The translations under genes were made by a program, and so were the position numbers. A stretch of 64,000 nucleotides of DNA, from contig JABFQP010000004.1 of NCBI GenBank assembly GCA_019685655.1, positions 124,001 through 188,000 of the forward strand, in the 5' to 3' direction. This document shows positions 9,107 through 18,321 of this stretch, piece after piece. Under the pieces are notes generated by a model, which saw nothing but the letters and a program-made list of their open reading frames with translations, was not told the origin of the DNA and searched no databases. The DNA is from Candidatus Bathyarchaeota archaeon A05DMB-5. GTDB taxonomy: Archaea; Thermoproteota; Bathyarchaeia; Bathyarchaeales; Bathycorpusculaceae. Position 1 is the first letter of the stretch. Each line of letters begins with the position of its first letter.

Positions 9107-10614
9107 AGCGCCTTACTCAACCTCCTTGTTCTTCCAGCAAGCCTCCATAAAGAAGCCGCTTTAGGCTCTCTTTTTGGAATGACCGCGCGAGTCTCGCTTC
9201 TTTCCACATAGTCGGCTAAAACTGCAATAATCGCGGCGGCTTCCTCCTCTTCTAAGGCTTGTTTTGGCATAAGCTTCTCGATTTTTTCGTCAACAAAGTT
9301 TATGTGAATGTCTCCTTTGAGAAACTGTTCGTCTTCCATGATTTTTTTGTGAAAGGGAACTGTGGTTTTCACACCTACTATTAGAAATTCGTTCAGCGCG
9401 TTTTTCATTCGTTGTATTGCTTCCCTGCGGTTTTCTCCCCAAACTGCAAGTTTCGCGATGAGAGGGTCATAAAAAACCGAGATAGGATAGCCAACATAAA
9501 GGTGAGTGTCAACCCTTACGCCGGGACCTCCGGGCAACTGAAGTTTGGATACGATGCCGGGAGACGGCATGAAATTGTTGTATGGGTCTTCTGCGTTGAT
9601 TCTACAGTTAATCGCGTGTCCTCTTAGCGCGATGTCGCTTTGTTTATATTCAAGTTTTTGACTAGCCGCGATTTTGATTTGCGACTTTACAATGTCTAAG
9701 CCAGTAGCCATTTCCGTAATCAAGTGTTCAACTTGAAGCCTAGTGTTCATCTCCAAAAAATAATAATGTCCCTCTTGGTCAACGAGAAATTCGACAGTGC
9801 CAGCATTAACGTAGCCTACTGCTCTCGCAATTTTTACTGCAGCCGCTCCCATTTCCTTCCTAAGCTTTTCAGTCATCAACATTGACGGAGTTTCTTCGAT
9901 AAGCTTTTGGTATCTCCTCTGAAGCGAGCACTCGCGTTCGCCGAGATGAATAGTTTTTCCATGCTTGTCGGCTAAAATTTGAAATTCTATGTGCCTCGCC
10001 CTTGGAAGAAATTTTTCCACGTAAATTTCGCGTTTTCCAAAAGAGCTCTCCGCTTCCGAAGCCGTAAGTTCCAGCGCTTGCCGCATTTCTCTTTTGTTCG
10101 TCACCAGACGCATACCTTTTCCTCCGCCGCCATAAACAGCTTTCACCAGAACCGGAAATCCCACATGCCCCGCAATTTCAACTGCCTCATCCGCGCTTCG
10201 GGCGGGTTCTATGCTTCCAGGAATAGCGGATACGCCGGCTTTGACGGCGGTTCTGCGGGCTTCAACTTTGCTTCCCATTTTCTTTAGAACTTCACTGGAT
10301 GGCCCAATGAATTCTATATCCTTCTCTTCACAAGCTTTGGCGAAAGCTGGGATCTGAGAAAGAAATCCATAACCAGGATGTATTGCCTCACATTTTGATT
10401 TTTTAGCCACTTCAATTATTTTGTTGATTTTTAGGTAGCTCAGGCTGGGGTCTGCGGGTCCAACGCAGTAGCTTTCATCTGCGTATTGAACATGCAGAGA
10501 GTCCGCGTCTGCCTCAGAATAGACAGCGACGGCTTTTGCTCCTAACTCTCTGCATGCTCTAATTACTCTAACTGCGATTTCTCCGCGGTTAGCAATTAAG
10601 ATTTTTTTAAACAT
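9103..10614 (-). CDS. accC: Biotin carboxylase subunit (PycA/AccC/PccA type)
   Basis: 503-residue ATP-grasp biotin carboxylase; it carboxylates carrier-bound biotin with ATP and bicarbonate. Seen: KKILIANRGEIAVRVIRACR, ATP loop GGGGKGMRLV, lid and metal site EMNTRLQVEHLITEMATGLD, and the biotin carboxylase C-terminal domain from AINCRINAEDP. The tail after about residue 450 is longer than minimal AccC and rich in glutamate and arginine. It is the only biotin carboxylase in the window, while there are two carriers and two carboxyltransferases, so it may be shared. Start ATG 10614 gives the canonical N-terminus. Confidence 0.94.
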   Translation of the reverse strand: MFKKILIANRGEIAVRVIRACRELGAKAVAVYSEADADSLHVQYADESYCVGPADPSLSYLKINKIIEVAKKSKCEAIHPGYGFLSQIPAFAKACEEKDIEFIGPSSEVLKKMGSKVEARRTAVKAGVSAIPGSIEPARSADEAVEIAGHVGFPVLVKAVYGGGGKGMRLVTNKREMRQALELTASEAESSFGKREIYVEKFLPRARHIEFQILADKHGKTIHLGERECSLQRRYQKLIEETPSMLMTEKLRKEMGAAAVKIARAVGYVNAGTVEFLVDQEGHYYFLEMNTRLQVEHLITEMATGLDIVKSQIKIAASQKLEYKQSDIALRGHAINCRINAEDPYNNFMPSPGIVSKLQLPGGPGVRVDTHLYVGYPISVFYDPLIAKLAVWGENRREAIQRMKNALNEFLIVGVKTTVPFHKKIMEDEQFLKGDIHINFVDEKIEKLMPKQALEEEEAAAIIAVLADYVERSETRAVIPKREPKAASLWRLAGRTRRLSKAL

Positions 10615-10833
10615 GTCTTGTCCAGTCCAAACGCCAACTGCCTTCCTTTACAACTCAATTAAGCATAATTGAATTAAATATTTTCACAATCAAACTTTGA
10701 AAAGATTACAACATCTTCCCTCATTAACTACAACACTTCATGGGAAGAGGATGAGAATTGTGAGAAAAAACTGATTTGGTTTGTTCAAACAGGCTTCGGC
10801 AACTTTTTAAGTTTCAGCTACAATATAACTATA

Positions 10834-11669
10834 ATGGAGTTAAGCATGCTTGACACTCCATTCTTAGTTTCCTCTGCAATTCTTATCGCAATAGGCTGCG
10901 TATCCCTAGTTGTTTCATTAATCTTACATAAAAAGTCGCGTGCAATACAGAAAATCCCAAAAAAGCTTACACAAAACATTTTCCACAAACGCTTCAACAT
11001 CTTTGACCCGTACCCAAGCAAAAGGACAATAATTCACAGCGACATAATCACTATACTGCCATTTCTAATTTTTATCTCAGCTCTAATTCTCACCTTTGTT
11101 GTAACAGCAACAATTATCCAAACTGGCTTGCTACTGAGCACAATCATCTGTATTTTTTGTGCGTCCTTAATGGCGTTTGAAGAAGCATTTGAAATTCCCA
11201 AAAACGCGGATATCTTTTTAAAAGCCATCAAAGAAGGAATAGGTTTAGGAGAAGGTGATTTAATCGTGTTTTCTATAGTAAAAAAGACTTTGCCAAAGCT
11301 AAGAAATTACTATTTTGCGTTGGCAATCGTCTTTTTTGCCTTTTCAGCTGCTTTACCTCATATTATGCCTTCAGCAATATTCACTTTTGCATGGGTTGTT
11401 ACTCTGCCCTTCGGACTGCATCTTCATGGGGAGTTTTAGTTGTCTTTTATACTACATTATGGCTTGCTATAACCACGCTAGCTATTCAAATTGTGGCTGG
11501 GCAAATCGAAAACAGAATTTTCGGCTTTCCACAATCAGAATCAGTATACACTGTGGGCAAACAGTTTGAACTTATGAAACAGTGGATTCGATGGCATCCT
11601 CACGAGTTATACCACCGCCCTCCGCCAGAGCCGAACAGAATTCCGGAAAGTGAAAAGAGAAAAGAATAG
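10834..11669 (+). pseudogene. Polytopic membrane protein interrupted by a -1 frameshift
   Basis: Two overlapping reading frames look like one gene. Frame one (10834-11439, 201 residues) has membrane segments near residues 10-28, 71-88, 92-110 and 160-195 and ends in FTFAWVVTLPFGLHLHGEF. The frame one base back continues with a further hydrophobic stretch, SSWGVLVVFYTTLWLAITT, then a soluble tail (FELMKQWIRWHPHELYHRPP) and stops at 11669. Adding a single C in the CCC run at about 11407-11409 would join them smoothly. Either a recent mutation or a base-calling error; I see no convincing slippery heptamer. Function unknown. A TTTTTAAG box about 26 bases before ATG 10834 suggests a leaderless transcript. 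Confidence 0.6.
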
Positions 11670-11831
11670 CCTCCATCTTTTGAAACTCCCTTATTGGTTT
11701 CCATCGAACAAGAAAAAAGGAAAACACATTTTCTCATGAAAGAGAACATTTCAAAATTTGCTTGCCTTCGGAAAACTATAAAACCTACATGATAAAGTAG
11801 TGGTTATTCTCATAGCACAGGTGAAAAACCG

Positions 11832-13532
11832 ATGGAAAAAAACGTTCACGACATAGTTATAGTCGGAGCTGGCTTAGCAGGTTTAAGAGCAGCGGTTGCC
11901 GCGGCAGAAATCAGCAACAAGCTGGATATCGCCGTAATTTCAAAGCATCACCCATTAAGGTCACATTCTGTTTGTGCACAAGGCGGAACAGCCGCGGTCA
12001 TGCGTGAAAAAGACTCCTTTGACCTGCACGCGTTTGACACTGTGAAAGGCGCTGACTACCTTGCAGACCAAGACGCTGTGGAATTTTTTGTTAGGCAAGC
12101 ACCAAAAGAAATCGTAATAACTGAGCATTGGGGATGCCCATGGAGCCGCACACCAGACGGAAAAATAAACCAACGACCATTCGGTGGACACTCGTTCCCA
12201 AGAGCCTGCTTTGCAGCAGACATGACGGGTTTTCATGAAATGCACGCGATATATGGAAAAGCAATAACCTATGGTAATGTGAAATTTTACGATGAATGGT
12301 TCGCAACTTCACTTGTAGTAGAAAACAATACTGCGGTTGGACTAACAGCCATAAACATGACAACCGGCGACATGCACGCATTCTCTGCAAAAGCCATCAT
12401 TATGGCAACAGGAGGACACGAACGCATTTACGAATTCACAACGTTCTCGCACACAACAACGGGCGATGGAATGGCAATGGCATACCGCGCTGGCGCGCCA
12501 TTAGAAGATATGGAATTCGTACAATTTCATCCCACAGGTTTGGTTCCCTCAGGCGTTCTAATCACTGAAGGCGCCCGAGGCGAAGGAGGATACTTGATTA
12601 ATGCTAATGGCGAACGCTTCATGAAGAAATATGCGCCGGAAAAAATGGAGTTAGCTCCGCGTGATGTTGTTTCAAGAGCAGAACAGACAGAAATTCTGGA
12701 AGGACGCGGACTTGAAGGACCCTATGGACCTTACATAGCTCTAGACCTTAGACATTTAGGTGAAGAAAAAATCAACGAGCGGTTGCCGCTAATTCGCGAT
12801 GTCGCAATAAAACTTGGCGGCGTAGACCCAGTTAAGGAACCAATACCAATACGACCAGCAGCACACTATTCTATGGGAGGAATCAAAGCCAACATAAAAA
12901 CTGAAACGTCCATAGCCGGCTTATACGCTGCAGGCGAATGCTCATGCATAAGCGTGCACGGCGCGAACAGGCTTGGCACAAACTCAACCGCTGAATGCCT
13001 CGTGTTCGGAGCAGTTGCAGGCGAAGAAGCCGCAAAGTACGCGTTGAAAAACAGTGTTCACGAGATTCCTAAAGAAAAATTGTTGGCAGAAGAAAAGAGA
13101 GTTTTCGACGGAATATTAGGAAGCGAAGGCAGCGAGAGAGTTCCAGCAATCCGTGATGAAATGCGTCGTACAATGAACGAGAAGGTGTGGATATACCGTA
13201 GGGGCGACCAACTTCAAACAGCCATGAAAGAAATAAGAGGGCTAAAGGAAAGGTTTAGGCATGTAAAGGTTGAGGATAAAGACAAGCCGTTCAACACTGG
13301 ATTCTTGTCCGCGCTACAGCTTGATTTTATGTTAGATTTGGCAGAAGTAACAATAGCCAGCGCGCTTCCACGAACAGAATCGCGAGGCGCTCATTCACGG
13401 GTTGACTATCCAAAACGTGATGACCAAAACTGGCTCAAGCACACATTAGCTTATTGCACAAAGGATGGACCCAGACTTGAGTACATTCCAGTCACAATAA
13501 CTAAGTGGTCGCCGGTTGCCAGAACCTATTAG
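11832..13532 (+). CDS. tfrA: Fumarate reductase / succinate dehydrogenase flavoprotein subunit (TfrA/SdhA-like)
   Basis: 566-residue FAD subunit that interconverts fumarate and succinate. Motifs: dinucleotide fold [19 protein letters not shown], the FAD-attachment region SHSVCAQGG with its histidine, substrate-binding QFHPTG and [21 protein letters not shown], and [18 protein letters not shown]. Length is typical. A GGTGA site lies just before ATG 11832. The gene is followed 12 bases later by an iron-sulfur subunit with CCG domains, and no membrane anchor is present, which matches methanogen thiol:fumarate reductase better than quinone-linked enzymes. The direction in vivo is not decided by sequence. 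Confidence 0.93.
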   Translation: MEKNVHDIVIVGAGLAGLRAAVAAAEISNKLDIAVISKHHPLRSHSVCAQGGTAAVMREKDSFDLHAFDTVKGADYLADQDAVEFFVRQAPKEIVITEHWGCPWSRTPDGKINQRPFGGHSFPRACFAADMTGFHEMHAIYGKAITYGNVKFYDEWFATSLVVENNTAVGLTAINMTTGDMHAFSAKAIIMATGGHERIYEFTTFSHTTTGDGMAMAYRAGAPLEDMEFVQFHPTGLVPSGVLITEGARGEGGYLINANGERFMKKYAPEKMELAPRDVVSRAEQTEILEGRGLEGPYGPYIALDLRHLGEEKINERLPLIRDVAIKLGGVDPVKEPIPIRPAAHYSMGGIKANIKTETSIAGLYAAGECSCISVHGANRLGTNSTAECLVFGAVAGEEAAKYALKNSVHEIPKEKLLAEEKRVFDGILGSEGSERVPAIRDEMRRTMNEKVWIYRRGDQLQTAMKEIRGLKERFRHVKVEDKDKPFNTGFLSALQLDFMLDLAEVTIASALPRTESRGAHSRVDYPKRDDQNWLKHTLAYCTKDGPRLEYIPVTITKWSPVARTY

Positions 13533-13544
13533 GAGGATGAAGAA

Positions 13545-15110
13545 ATGAGCATTGAAGTTGAGAAAATTGTTGAATTTAGAATAAGCAGATATGACCCGGA
13601 AAGCAAAAGGCGTTACGTGTCCACATATAAAGTGCCGATTCGCAAAGGAACAACAGTGCTTGACGCGTTGCTCTACATAAAAGACAACTTGGATGAAACA
13701 TTATCTTTTAGGCAGTCGTGTAGAATGGGAATCTGCGGAGACTGCGCAGTCAACATCAACGGAAAACCCATGTTGGCATGCTACACGCAAGTGCTACATT
13801 TAGACGCTGACTCGTTGACAATTGAGCCGCTTTCAAACCTGCCAGTAATCAAAGATCTTGTTGTTGATATTCAACCCTTCTTCGAGAAATATAAGAAAAT
13901 AAGAACTGTTTTGATAAAGCCAGAGGAAACATTCAAACAACCCAACGAGTTTGCGCAAACGCCAGAGGAGCTTAAGAAGTTCTGGGATTTAACACTGTGC
14001 ATTAAATGTTCAATCTGTTATTCAGCATGCCCAGCCGCAATAGACGAAAGATTCCTAGGACCCACCGCATTAACTGCCAATTACAGATTCCTCACAGACT
14101 CAAGGGACAACGGCTTAAACGAGCGTTTAAAGCCCATGGCGGACAACATATGGCTTTGCACTCAATGCAACTCATGCACATTGTTCTGTCCAAAACTGGT
14201 GAGCTGCGCAAACGCGATACTTGACGACCACTGCTTCTTGATTGAGGCAGGAAACCTTCCACGAACAGTCAAAGACGTTCTTGAAAGCGTCTACAAATAT
14301 CACAATCCAATGGGAACGCATCAGAGCAAGCGAATGGATTGGGCTGAAGGCTTGAATGTTAAAACGTTTCCAAACGTTTCAAAGGCTGACGTTTTGCTTT
14401 TCACGTGTTGCTCAACCACTTTTGACATTAGAAACAGAGAAATCGCCAAAACAATGGCTCAAATGTTAAACAGTTTAGGCGTGGACTATGCAACTTTAGG
14501 CGCTGAAGAATGGTGCTGCGGAGACCACATGCTAAGAATGGGCGAGAAAGGACTTTTCGAGGAACTTGCCATGCACAACATTGACATGTTCAAAAAATTC
14601 AACGCGGGAAAAATCATCACTTTGTCGCCGCATTGTTACAACACGTTCAAGAATGACAAGCCATACGCTGACGAGAAACTCAACGTGCAACACTACACGC
14701 AATACTTGGCAGACGCGATTAAGCAAGGCAAGATAAAACCAACAAAACCCGTGAGAAAAAAAGTCGCATATCACGACCCGTGCTTCTTAGGCAAACGCAA
14801 CGATGAATACGAGGCGCCACGAGAAATCTTGAAGGCAATTGACGGGTTAGAGCTTATTGAAATGAAGCGAACAAGACAGAGCAGTTTCTGTTGCGGTGGC
14901 GGCGCTGGAAGAGTTTGGACTGAAGAGGCACCTTCAGAAAAGAGACCGTGCGTGGACAGAGTTAAAGAGGCTTTGGAACTTGGCGTTGACGTTATCGCAG
15001 TTGCATGCCCATTCTGTGTGACGACTTTGGAAGATGCTGTTAAAGTGTTAGATGTAGAGAACAAGATTGTAGTCAAAGACGTCATAGAGCTTTTAAAAGA
15101 AGCAATTTAA
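13545..15110 (+). CDS. tfrB: Fumarate reductase iron-sulfur subunit fused to HdrB-like CCG domains (TfrB-like)
   Basis: 521-residue protein with two parts. Residues 1-240 are an SdhB-type subunit: a [2Fe-2S] site (C59, C64, C67, C79 around CRMGICGDC) and two further cluster motifs CIKCSICYSACPA and CTQCNSCTLFCPK. Residues about 280-521 are two CCG domains as in HdrB/HdrD: first CC...EEWCCGDH...PHC, second DPCFLGK...SFCCGGGAGR...ACPFC. In methanogen TfrB this half oxidises CoM-SH plus CoB-SH. Here the thiol partner is unknown. GGAGGATG precedes ATG 13545; the two genes form an operon. Confidence 0.93.
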   Translation: MSIEVEKIVEFRISRYDPESKRRYVSTYKVPIRKGTTVLDALLYIKDNLDETLSFRQSCRMGICGDCAVNINGKPMLACYTQVLHLDADSLTIEPLSNLPVIKDLVVDIQPFFEKYKKIRTVLIKPEETFKQPNEFAQTPEELKKFWDLTLCIKCSICYSACPAAIDERFLGPTALTANYRFLTDSRDNGLNERLKPMADNIWLCTQCNSCTLFCPKLVSCANAILDDHCFLIEAGNLPRTVKDVLESVYKYHNPMGTHQSKRMDWAEGLNVKTFPNVSKADVLLFTCCSTTFDIRNREIAKTMAQMLNSLGVDYATLGAEEWCCGDHMLRMGEKGLFEELAMHNIDMFKKFNAGKIITLSPHCYNTFKNDKPYADEKLNVQHYTQYLADAIKQGKIKPTKPVRKKVAYHDPCFLGKRNDEYEAPREILKAIDGLELIEMKRTRQSSFCCGGGAGRVWTEEAPSEKRPCVDRVKEALELGVDVIAVACPFCVTTLEDAVKVLDVENKIVVKDVIELLKEAI

Positions 15111-15279
15111 ACTGCTGAAAATCTCCACTTTCTCTTTTTACCATGTTACAAGAAGCATTCACTTGCAATTTTCATCTCAAAATTTATTTTGATAAATCAG
15201 CCAAACCATGCAGATACATTAATATATCTATATAACAAAAGTTAATAATTCTCTAAAATATGCTAAACGTGGAGGAAAA

Positions 15280-17136
15280 ATGTTGCACGGCTACGCTGGT
15301 AGAATTCTTCATGTAGATTTAACAACTGGGAAAACCCATGTAGAACCTTTAAACGAAGAATACGCCAAAAAATACATTGGTGGAATAGGTCTAGGAATGC
15401 GCTTATGGCTGGACCATTCAAAACCGGGAGTAGAGCCATTAAGTCCAGAAAACCCGCTGATTCTAGCGACAGGTCCAATCTCAGGCACCGTCTGGCCAAC
15501 AGGCGGAAACGGACATGCCTTCGTTTCGAAGTCACCTCAAAGCTATGGCGTCGGCGAAGCCAAATCCCACGGTTCTTTCGGAACAGAACTAAAAAGAGCG
15601 GGATATGACGCGGTAATTTTCAAAGGTAAAGCAGAGAAGCCAGTCTATGTTTGGATTGACGACGACTCAGTTCAGCTTTTAGACGCTTCACATTTGATGG
15701 GTAAATCGCCGGCTGACACAGAAGACGCGATTAGAGAAGAGTTGGGAGACTATTACATTCGCGTTGCAGCCATCGGCCCAGCTGGAGAAAAACTCGTCAA
15801 AATAGCATGCATAATCAATGACAAGACAAGAGCCGCTGGAAGAACAGGAATGGGCGCCGTGATGGGTTCAAAAAACTTGAAGGCCATAGCGGTTCGAGGG
15901 ACACGCGACATCACAGTGGCTAAGCCTGAAGAATTTTTGGAATACGTGAAAGAGTTCCACGAAAGAATGAAAGGGCCAGCAACGCAGAAATATAGAACTT
16001 TAGGCACGCCGGAAAACGTTCTCGTACACAACGCTTTACATTGTATGCCAACAAGAAACTACAACAACGCAACCTTCGAAGGCGCAGAAAGAGTCAGCGG
16101 CGAAGTTCTAAACGAAAGGTACGTTGCAAAAGTCATAGGATGCAGCTCATGCGCAATGCGATGCGAACACATATGTGTTGTTGCGGAAGGACCATACAAG
16201 GGTACTATGACGCGAATGGAGTATGAGCCTTTGTGGGCTTTGGGACCATACTGCGGCATTGACAGACTTGACGCTATAATAAAAGGAATGGACTTATGCA
16301 ACTATTTTGGAATGGATTCTATAAGCGCTGGTGTGATTGTTGGCTTTGCAATGGACTGTTACGAAAAGGGCATTTTAACAGAGAAGGACACGGACGGGAT
16401 AGACGCGAAGTTTGGCAATCACGAAGCACTGGTAAAGCTTCTGGAAAAGATGGGCAAACGCGAAGGCATAGGTGACATACTTGCGGAAGGCGTAAAAGGA
16501 GCCGCTGAAAAAATTGGCAACGGCGCCGAAAAGCTGGCACTGCACATTAAAGGAGTTGAAGTCACGGGTTACGACCTTAGATGCCTCAAAACAGCAGCGT
16601 TAGGCTTTGCTGTCTCCTTCCGCGGAGCAGACCACAACAGACACGGAGCATACGCTTTTGACGTCAAAGGAAAAGTCAACCGCTTAAAAGCCGAGAAAGG
16701 AAGAGGCAAACTAGTCAAGGACATGGAAGACATGTACACGCTCATAGACTCGTTCATCGTCTGCAAGTTCTCGCGTGGCACGTATTACAAGGAACTTGAG
16801 GATATGACTAAACTTTACAATTTGGTCACGGGCGCAGAAATGACAACACAAGAGATGAAAATGGCTGGCGAACGCATAAACAATTTGGCAAGAGTTTTCA
16901 ATGTACGTGAAGGCTTAGGCAGAAAAGACGACAATTTACCATGGAAAGTTATGAATCAGCCCATTACCGATGAAGGACCGTCTAAAGGAGCATACGTGAC
17001 ACAAGAAGAGCTAGACTTGCTTCTGGACGATTACTACGAGGCTCGCGGATGGACAAGAGAAGGAGTGCCAACAGTAGCGAAACTGAAGGAACTTGGCATG
17101 GACGACCTAATACACATAGTTGAAGAGAAAATGTAA
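15280..17136 (+). CDS. aor: Aldehyde:ferredoxin oxidoreductase (tungsten-pterin)
   Basis: 618-residue AOR-family enzyme that oxidises aldehydes to acids with ferredoxin, or the reverse with low-potential electrons. Seen: GYAGRILHVDLTTGK start, YIGGIGLGMRLW, GPISGTVWPTGGNGH, GRTGMGAVMGSKNLKA (pterin region), iron-sulfur ligands CSSCAMRCEH plus a late cysteine in DSFIVCKF, and GYDLRCLKTAALGFAV. Length is typical (about 600-620). GGAGG sits 5 bases before ATG 15280 and a TATA-like stretch at 15223-15234 is a plausible promoter. The ferredoxin-type gene 14 bases downstream is its likely electron partner. The aldehyde used is not known. Confidence 0.95.
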   Translation: MLHGYAGRILHVDLTTGKTHVEPLNEEYAKKYIGGIGLGMRLWLDHSKPGVEPLSPENPLILATGPISGTVWPTGGNGHAFVSKSPQSYGVGEAKSHGSFGTELKRAGYDAVIFKGKAEKPVYVWIDDDSVQLLDASHLMGKSPADTEDAIREELGDYYIRVAAIGPAGEKLVKIACIINDKTRAAGRTGMGAVMGSKNLKAIAVRGTRDITVAKPEEFLEYVKEFHERMKGPATQKYRTLGTPENVLVHNALHCMPTRNYNNATFEGAERVSGEVLNERYVAKVIGCSSCAMRCEHICVVAEGPYKGTMTRMEYEPLWALGPYCGIDRLDAIIKGMDLCNYFGMDSISAGVIVGFAMDCYEKGILTEKDTDGIDAKFGNHEALVKLLEKMGKREGIGDILAEGVKGAAEKIGNGAEKLALHIKGVEVTGYDLRCLKTAALGFAVSFRGADHNRHGAYAFDVKGKVNRLKAEKGRGKLVKDMEDMYTLIDSFIVCKFSRGTYYKELEDMTKLYNLVTGAEMTTQEMKMAGERINNLARVFNVREGLGRKDDNLPWKVMNQPITDEGPSKGAYVTQEELDLLLDDYYEARGWTREGVPTVAKLKELGMDDLIHIVEEKM

Positions 17137-17150
17137 GGAGTGAATAAACA

Positions 17151-17654
17151 ATGGTGAAGATTCACGAAAGAAAATTCGTCTCAGCAGACCCCGACAAGTG
17201 CGTAGGCTGCCAAGTATGCGAGTACATCTGCTCATGGACAAAAGAAAAATCATTCAACCCCTTAAAGTCGCGAATACGCGTTGTGCGGCTTAATCCACTT
17301 GTGAACGTTTCAATTACTTGTAGACTTTGCGAAGACCCACCATGCGTTGCAGCATGCCCAAGAGACGCCTTAACACAGTCAGAGGAAACTGGAATAATAA
17401 TGGTTGACGAGGACAAATGCAACGGATGCGGATGGTGCATAGAAGCATGCGATTACGGCGCAATAATGCTTCATCCAGACAGAAAAGTGGTCTTCTCATG
17501 CGACCTCTGCAAGGAAAAAGGTGAACCCCAATGTGTCAAATGGTGCCCAGAAGAAGCATTAGACCTAGTCACAGCGGATGTTCTAGCACAGAAAGCAAGA
17601 TTCACAGCGACCAAAAAGCTCTTCCAAGAAGCACTAAAAGAAACAACAAAGTAA
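17151..17654 (+). CDS. Polyferredoxin-type iron-sulfur protein paired with AOR
   Basis: 167-residue electron-transfer protein of the HycB/DmsB-like family. Four cluster motifs are visible: CVGCQVCEYIC, CRLCEDPPCVAACP, CNGCGWCIEACDY and CDLCKEKGEPQCVKWCP, which would bind up to four [4Fe-4S] clusters. It has no signal peptide, so it is cytoplasmic. GGAGTG precedes ATG 17151, and only 14 bases separate it from aor, so it probably carries electrons between AOR and another carrier. Confidence 0.92.
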   Translation: MVKIHERKFVSADPDKCVGCQVCEYICSWTKEKSFNPLKSRIRVVRLNPLVNVSITCRLCEDPPCVAACPRDALTQSEETGIIMVDEDKCNGCGWCIEACDYGAIMLHPDRKVVFSCDLCKEKGEPQCVKWCPEEALDLVTADVLAQKARFTATKKLFQEALKETTK

Positions 17655-17695
17655 CCTAACCTTTCCTTTTTCTAATTTTACGAGTTTTACGCACA

Positions 17696-18304
17696 TCAGC
17701 TTTCCATGAATTCTATAAACTCTTCCAAAGTTCGTTTCTCTAATGTGTAATTTGTTCTTTTCTCATCACCAATCGTGGAATGAGGACGCGGTCCATAATC
17801 ATGCCCTGGATACACTTCAACATCGTCATCGAGCTTCATTAATTTCGTGAATAGACTGTAGTATATGTCTTCGGAGCTTCCGCCCGGCAAATCTGTTCTG
17901 CCACATTCACCAACAAACAAGGTGTCACCCGTGAACAGTTTGCCATCTGCTAAAAGACATATGCTGTCGCGAGTATGCCCCGGCGTGTAAATGACTCTAA
18001 TTGTTATTTTGCCAACTGTTAATATGTCGCCCTCGTCAACGCTTATGTCCTTGTTGATTTTGGCTAGTTTATGAGCAACAATCTTGCCGCCACAACAAGC
18101 CTTTAAATCCTCATTGCTTGCTGTGTGGTCGCTGTGGCTGTGCGTGTTAATTATATATTTTAGGCTGAAATTTTGGTTATTCAAAACTCGTAGTATCGCG
18201 TCTGTATTAAAGCTGGAATCTATAACAGCAGCTTCTTTTGTGGTTTCGTCTGCGATTATGTAGGAGAAGTTGTCGCCGCGCTGTTTTATCTGTCGAAAAA
18301 ACAT
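17696..18304 (-). CDS. Metallo-beta-lactamase-fold hydrolase (glyoxalase II-like)
   Basis: 202-residue MBL-fold enzyme. Metal-site motifs are THSHSDHTAS (HxHxDH), TPGHTRDSICLL, FTGDTLFVGECGRTD and PGHDYGP. This set fits the glyoxalase II / persulfide dioxygenase-like group that acts on thioester or persulfide substrates, but sequence alone does not say which. The true start is ATG 18304 (MFFRQIKQRG); the open frame runs 141 bases further upstream, but that part overlaps the preceding gene in another frame. It starts 18 bases after the 461-residue unknown gene and is probably in its operon. Confidence 0.85.
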   Translation of the reverse strand: MFFRQIKQRGDNFSYIIADETTKEAAVIDSSFNTDAILRVLNNQNFSLKYIINTHSHSDHTASNEDLKACCGGKIVAHKLAKINKDISVDEGDILTVGKITIRVIYTPGHTRDSICLLADGKLFTGDTLFVGECGRTDLPGGSSEDIYYSLFTKLMKLDDDVEVYPGHDYGPRPHSTIGDEKRTNYTLEKRTLEEFIEFMES

Positions 18305-18321
18305 AAGTGTCCATCTCCATT

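Noticed and set aside
11400-11412. Programmed -1 frameshifting at the membrane protein junction
   Set aside because: No slippery heptamer of X XXY YYZ type and no obvious stem downstream; a lost base is simpler.
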